A stretch of DNA of 9,195 bases from an uncultured Terrimonas sp. (GTDB lineage Bacteria > Bacteroidota > Bacteroidia > Chitinophagales > Chitinophagaceae), in NCBI GenBank assembly GCA_946886925.1, contig CAMPJQ010000071.1:1-9195 (forward strand), given 5' to 3'. Shown piece after piece: positions 7,897 through 9,195 of this stretch (position 1 is its first letter; each line of letters opens with the position of its first letter). Position numbers and translations under genes: made by a program. The notes under the pieces were generated by a model that was not told the DNA's origin, ran no database searches, and was given only the letters and a program-made list of their open reading frames with translations.

Positions 7897-9126
7897 TTAT
7901 TCCAGCATCACCTGCTTAAACATAACATATTCACTATCCTCTATCCTTTCAGTATAGGCAACCAATGCCTTATTTGTATTAACAGGATATATAACCGGGA
8001 AAGAAGCATCACCGTTACCGGGAGTGATATATGCTTTGCTCATTACATTTCCGGCTGCATCCCGTTCCTCCATACCAATCCGGCTATTAAACTTTTCGGC
8101 GTCAGCGAAACTTTCATTCCAGACAATTAATATATTATCATTCGAAAGCGATGATATCTGGCAATGTTTGGAAGCCCTGCCGCTTACATTGCTACGGATA
8201 GAAAATGACTGACCTGTGTCAAAAGAATTATTATAATAAATACCCGCACTGCCTCCACCTGAAAACCATGTAAAATGCAGTCCTTCTTTATTTTCCGTCA
8301 TTGCCGGTCCGGTATGCGGGCAACCACTAATAACCCAATTGTCTTCGCTTATTCTTTTAGGTGATGAGAACGAATGCCCGTTATCTGTGGATACGATGTG
8401 TACCATATCACGGATGCTGTCATTGATGATGGCCCTGTATAATACATGAATGTTTTCCTTTTTATCAATAAACAGATCCGTACGGCAGCACTGGCAACAA
8501 GGTTCACTGATCAGTTGCTCATCCTCAAAACCATTATCGCCTTTGGTTACAGCATAATACAATCCCGAGCCTTCTTTTTTTGACCGCTTCCTGTTATCCA
8601 GCCAAACAATACCTGCTTCACCGCCCGGTAATAATGCCACATCAAAATAACGCTGATCAAAACTGGCGGTATCTTTCGTTAAAGAAACAGGCTTCGTCCA
8701 CGTTTTACCATTATCAAATGATTGTGTATAGTACACTAAACCGGAGTAAGCATTTTGGGGATTGGGATTGGCGGCGCCCCAAACTGCAATGATCTCCCCC
8801 GATGGTTTAAAAATTACTTTTGGCATATTCTCGCCATGCGGATGAACGTTGGAGCTACCTGGTATTTCAATCGGTTTTCCAAAAGTCTTTCCTTCATTCT
8901 CTGAAACCGAATAACAAAAAACAGAGGAGGTTGTATCCATGTGTTTGATCCAGCTTAAAACAATATTGTTTTTATTATCTCTTGTAAGATAAGGGCAGGA
9001 GCCTTTAGCACTGTCTATCGGGGTTCCCTGTGAAGCAACGGCAGTGACCTCTTTTTCATCTCCCGTTTGACAGCCGCAAATAAAGACGGCGCTTATGAAT
9101 ACTGTAAAAAATAATTTTTTTTTCAT
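7897..9126 (-). CDS. Asp-box beta-propeller lipoprotein with CCxCC cluster (sialidase-fold, probably not a sialidase)
   Basis: A 409-residue exported lipoprotein starting at the ATG at 9126 (MKKKLFF...FICGC, lipidated Cys19). The in-frame ATG at 9159 would put 11 extra residues before the signal sequence and is less likely. Four Asp-box motifs mark a BNR/sialidase-type beta-propeller: SENEGKTF 75-82, SFDNGKTW 136-143, STDNGHSF 246-253 and SFDTGQSF 301-308. Striking features are C210-C211-x-C213-C214-R-T, then YRAIINDSIRD (230-240), W264-x4-GCPHTGP (268-274), C44-P, C322 and HPHG (95-98). This pattern recalls a widespread, uncharacterised 'exo-alpha-sialidase' family with a CCQT...GCP..GPA signature (from memory). 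I see no FRIP/YRIP motif or convincing arginine triad, so glycosidase activity is doubtful; metal binding or a structural disulfide role fits the cysteines better (inference). It converges with the regulator, with 14 bp between the two stop codons. Confidence 0.85.
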   Translation of the reverse strand: MKKKLFFTVFISAVFICGCQTGDEKEVTAVASQGTPIDSAKGSCPYLTRDNKNNIVLSWIKHMDTTSSVFCYSVSENEGKTFGKPIEIPGSSNVHPHGENMPKVIFKPSGEIIAVWGAANPNPQNAYSGLVYYTQSFDNGKTWTKPVSLTKDTASFDQRYFDVALLPGGEAGIVWLDNRKRSKKEGSGLYYAVTKGDNGFEDEQLISEPCCQCCRTDLFIDKKENIHVLYRAIINDSIRDMVHIVSTDNGHSFSSPKRISEDNWVISGCPHTGPAMTENKEGLHFTWFSGGGSAGIYYNNSFDTGQSFSIRSNVSGRASKHCQISSLSNDNILIVWNESFADAEKFNSRIGMEERDAAGNVMSKAYITPGNGDASFPVIYPVNTNKALVAYTERIEDSEYVMFKQVMLE

Positions 9127-9182
9127 GCTTTTGATTTTGAAGAGCGACAAAGGGTGCATTTCGAATTATCGCCTTGCTTCAT
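9123..9182 (-). CDS. Possible 19-residue leader ORF overlapping the lipoprotein start (weak)
   Basis: A small frame beginning ATG at 9182 encodes MKQGDNSKCTLCRSSKSKA and ends with a TGA that overlaps the lipoprotein ATG at 9126 in an ATGA arrangement, as in translationally coupled genes. The same frame is open upstream to the window edge, so it may instead be the 3' end of a longer upstream gene. It contains a CxxC. An open stretch this short is common by chance, so this is a weak call. Confidence 0.22.
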   Translation of the reverse strand: MKQGDNSKCTLCRSSKSKA

Positions 9183-9195
9183 GTGGGCTGTGAAG

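Noticed and set aside
7897..9126. Functional sialidase and hence a sialic acid utilisation locus
   Set aside because: Only Asp boxes are shared with sialidases. Catalytic motifs are not visible, the gene is in a separate convergent unit, and no nan-type genes are present.
9127..9159. ATG at 9159 as start of the Cys-rich lipoprotein
   Set aside because: It would place MHPLSLFKIKS before an otherwise standard lipoprotein signal sequence that begins naturally with MKKKLFF at 9126.

Overview
The window looks like chromosomal DNA of a Bacteroidota bacterium, probably of the Chitinophagaceae or a close relative. The evidence is a paired SusC/SusD outer-membrane nutrient uptake system, a lipoprotein signal of the Bacteroidota surface-export type (C-S-K-D-D), a giant membrane regulator of a kind common in this phylum, and start codons without a clear Shine-Dalgarno sequence. 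The family placement is from memory of similar proteins and is not proven here.

Layout. On the minus strand, 1-1637 is a SusD-like lipoprotein cut by the left edge (only its last few dozen residues are missing), and 1661-4768 is a complete SusC-like TonB-dependent transporter just upstream of it; the two form one operon read leftwards. A 189-bp divergent intergenic region (4769-4957) separates susC from a plus-strand gene (4958-7882). That gene encodes a 974-residue regulator with an N-terminal signal peptide, a periplasmic beta-propeller sensor, a Y_Y_Y domain, one membrane helix, a coiled coil and a LuxR-type helix-turn-helix. It has no kinase or receiver domain. It converges with a minus-strand lipoprotein gene (7897-9126) with four Asp-box motifs and an unusual CCxCC cluster. 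It would probably be labelled 'sialidase' automatically, but it lacks visible sialidase active-site features. The convergent junction carries a 41-bp palindromic heptamer repeat that also encodes the last codons of the regulator.

Working model (inference): the regulator senses a ligand in the periplasm and directly controls the divergent susC-susD operon through the shared intergenic region, where several ACCA-(N)-CCATT-like elements occur in both orientations. No degradative enzyme lies in the window, so the imported substrate cannot be named; it should be sought left of position 1. The Cys-rich lipoprotein is in a separate transcription unit and may have nothing to do with the SusCD system.

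No tRNA, rRNA, CRISPR array, insertion sequence or prophage gene was seen. The most original signals are the repeated intergenic elements, the heptamer palindrome at 7856-7896, and the CCxCC beta-propeller lipoprotein.
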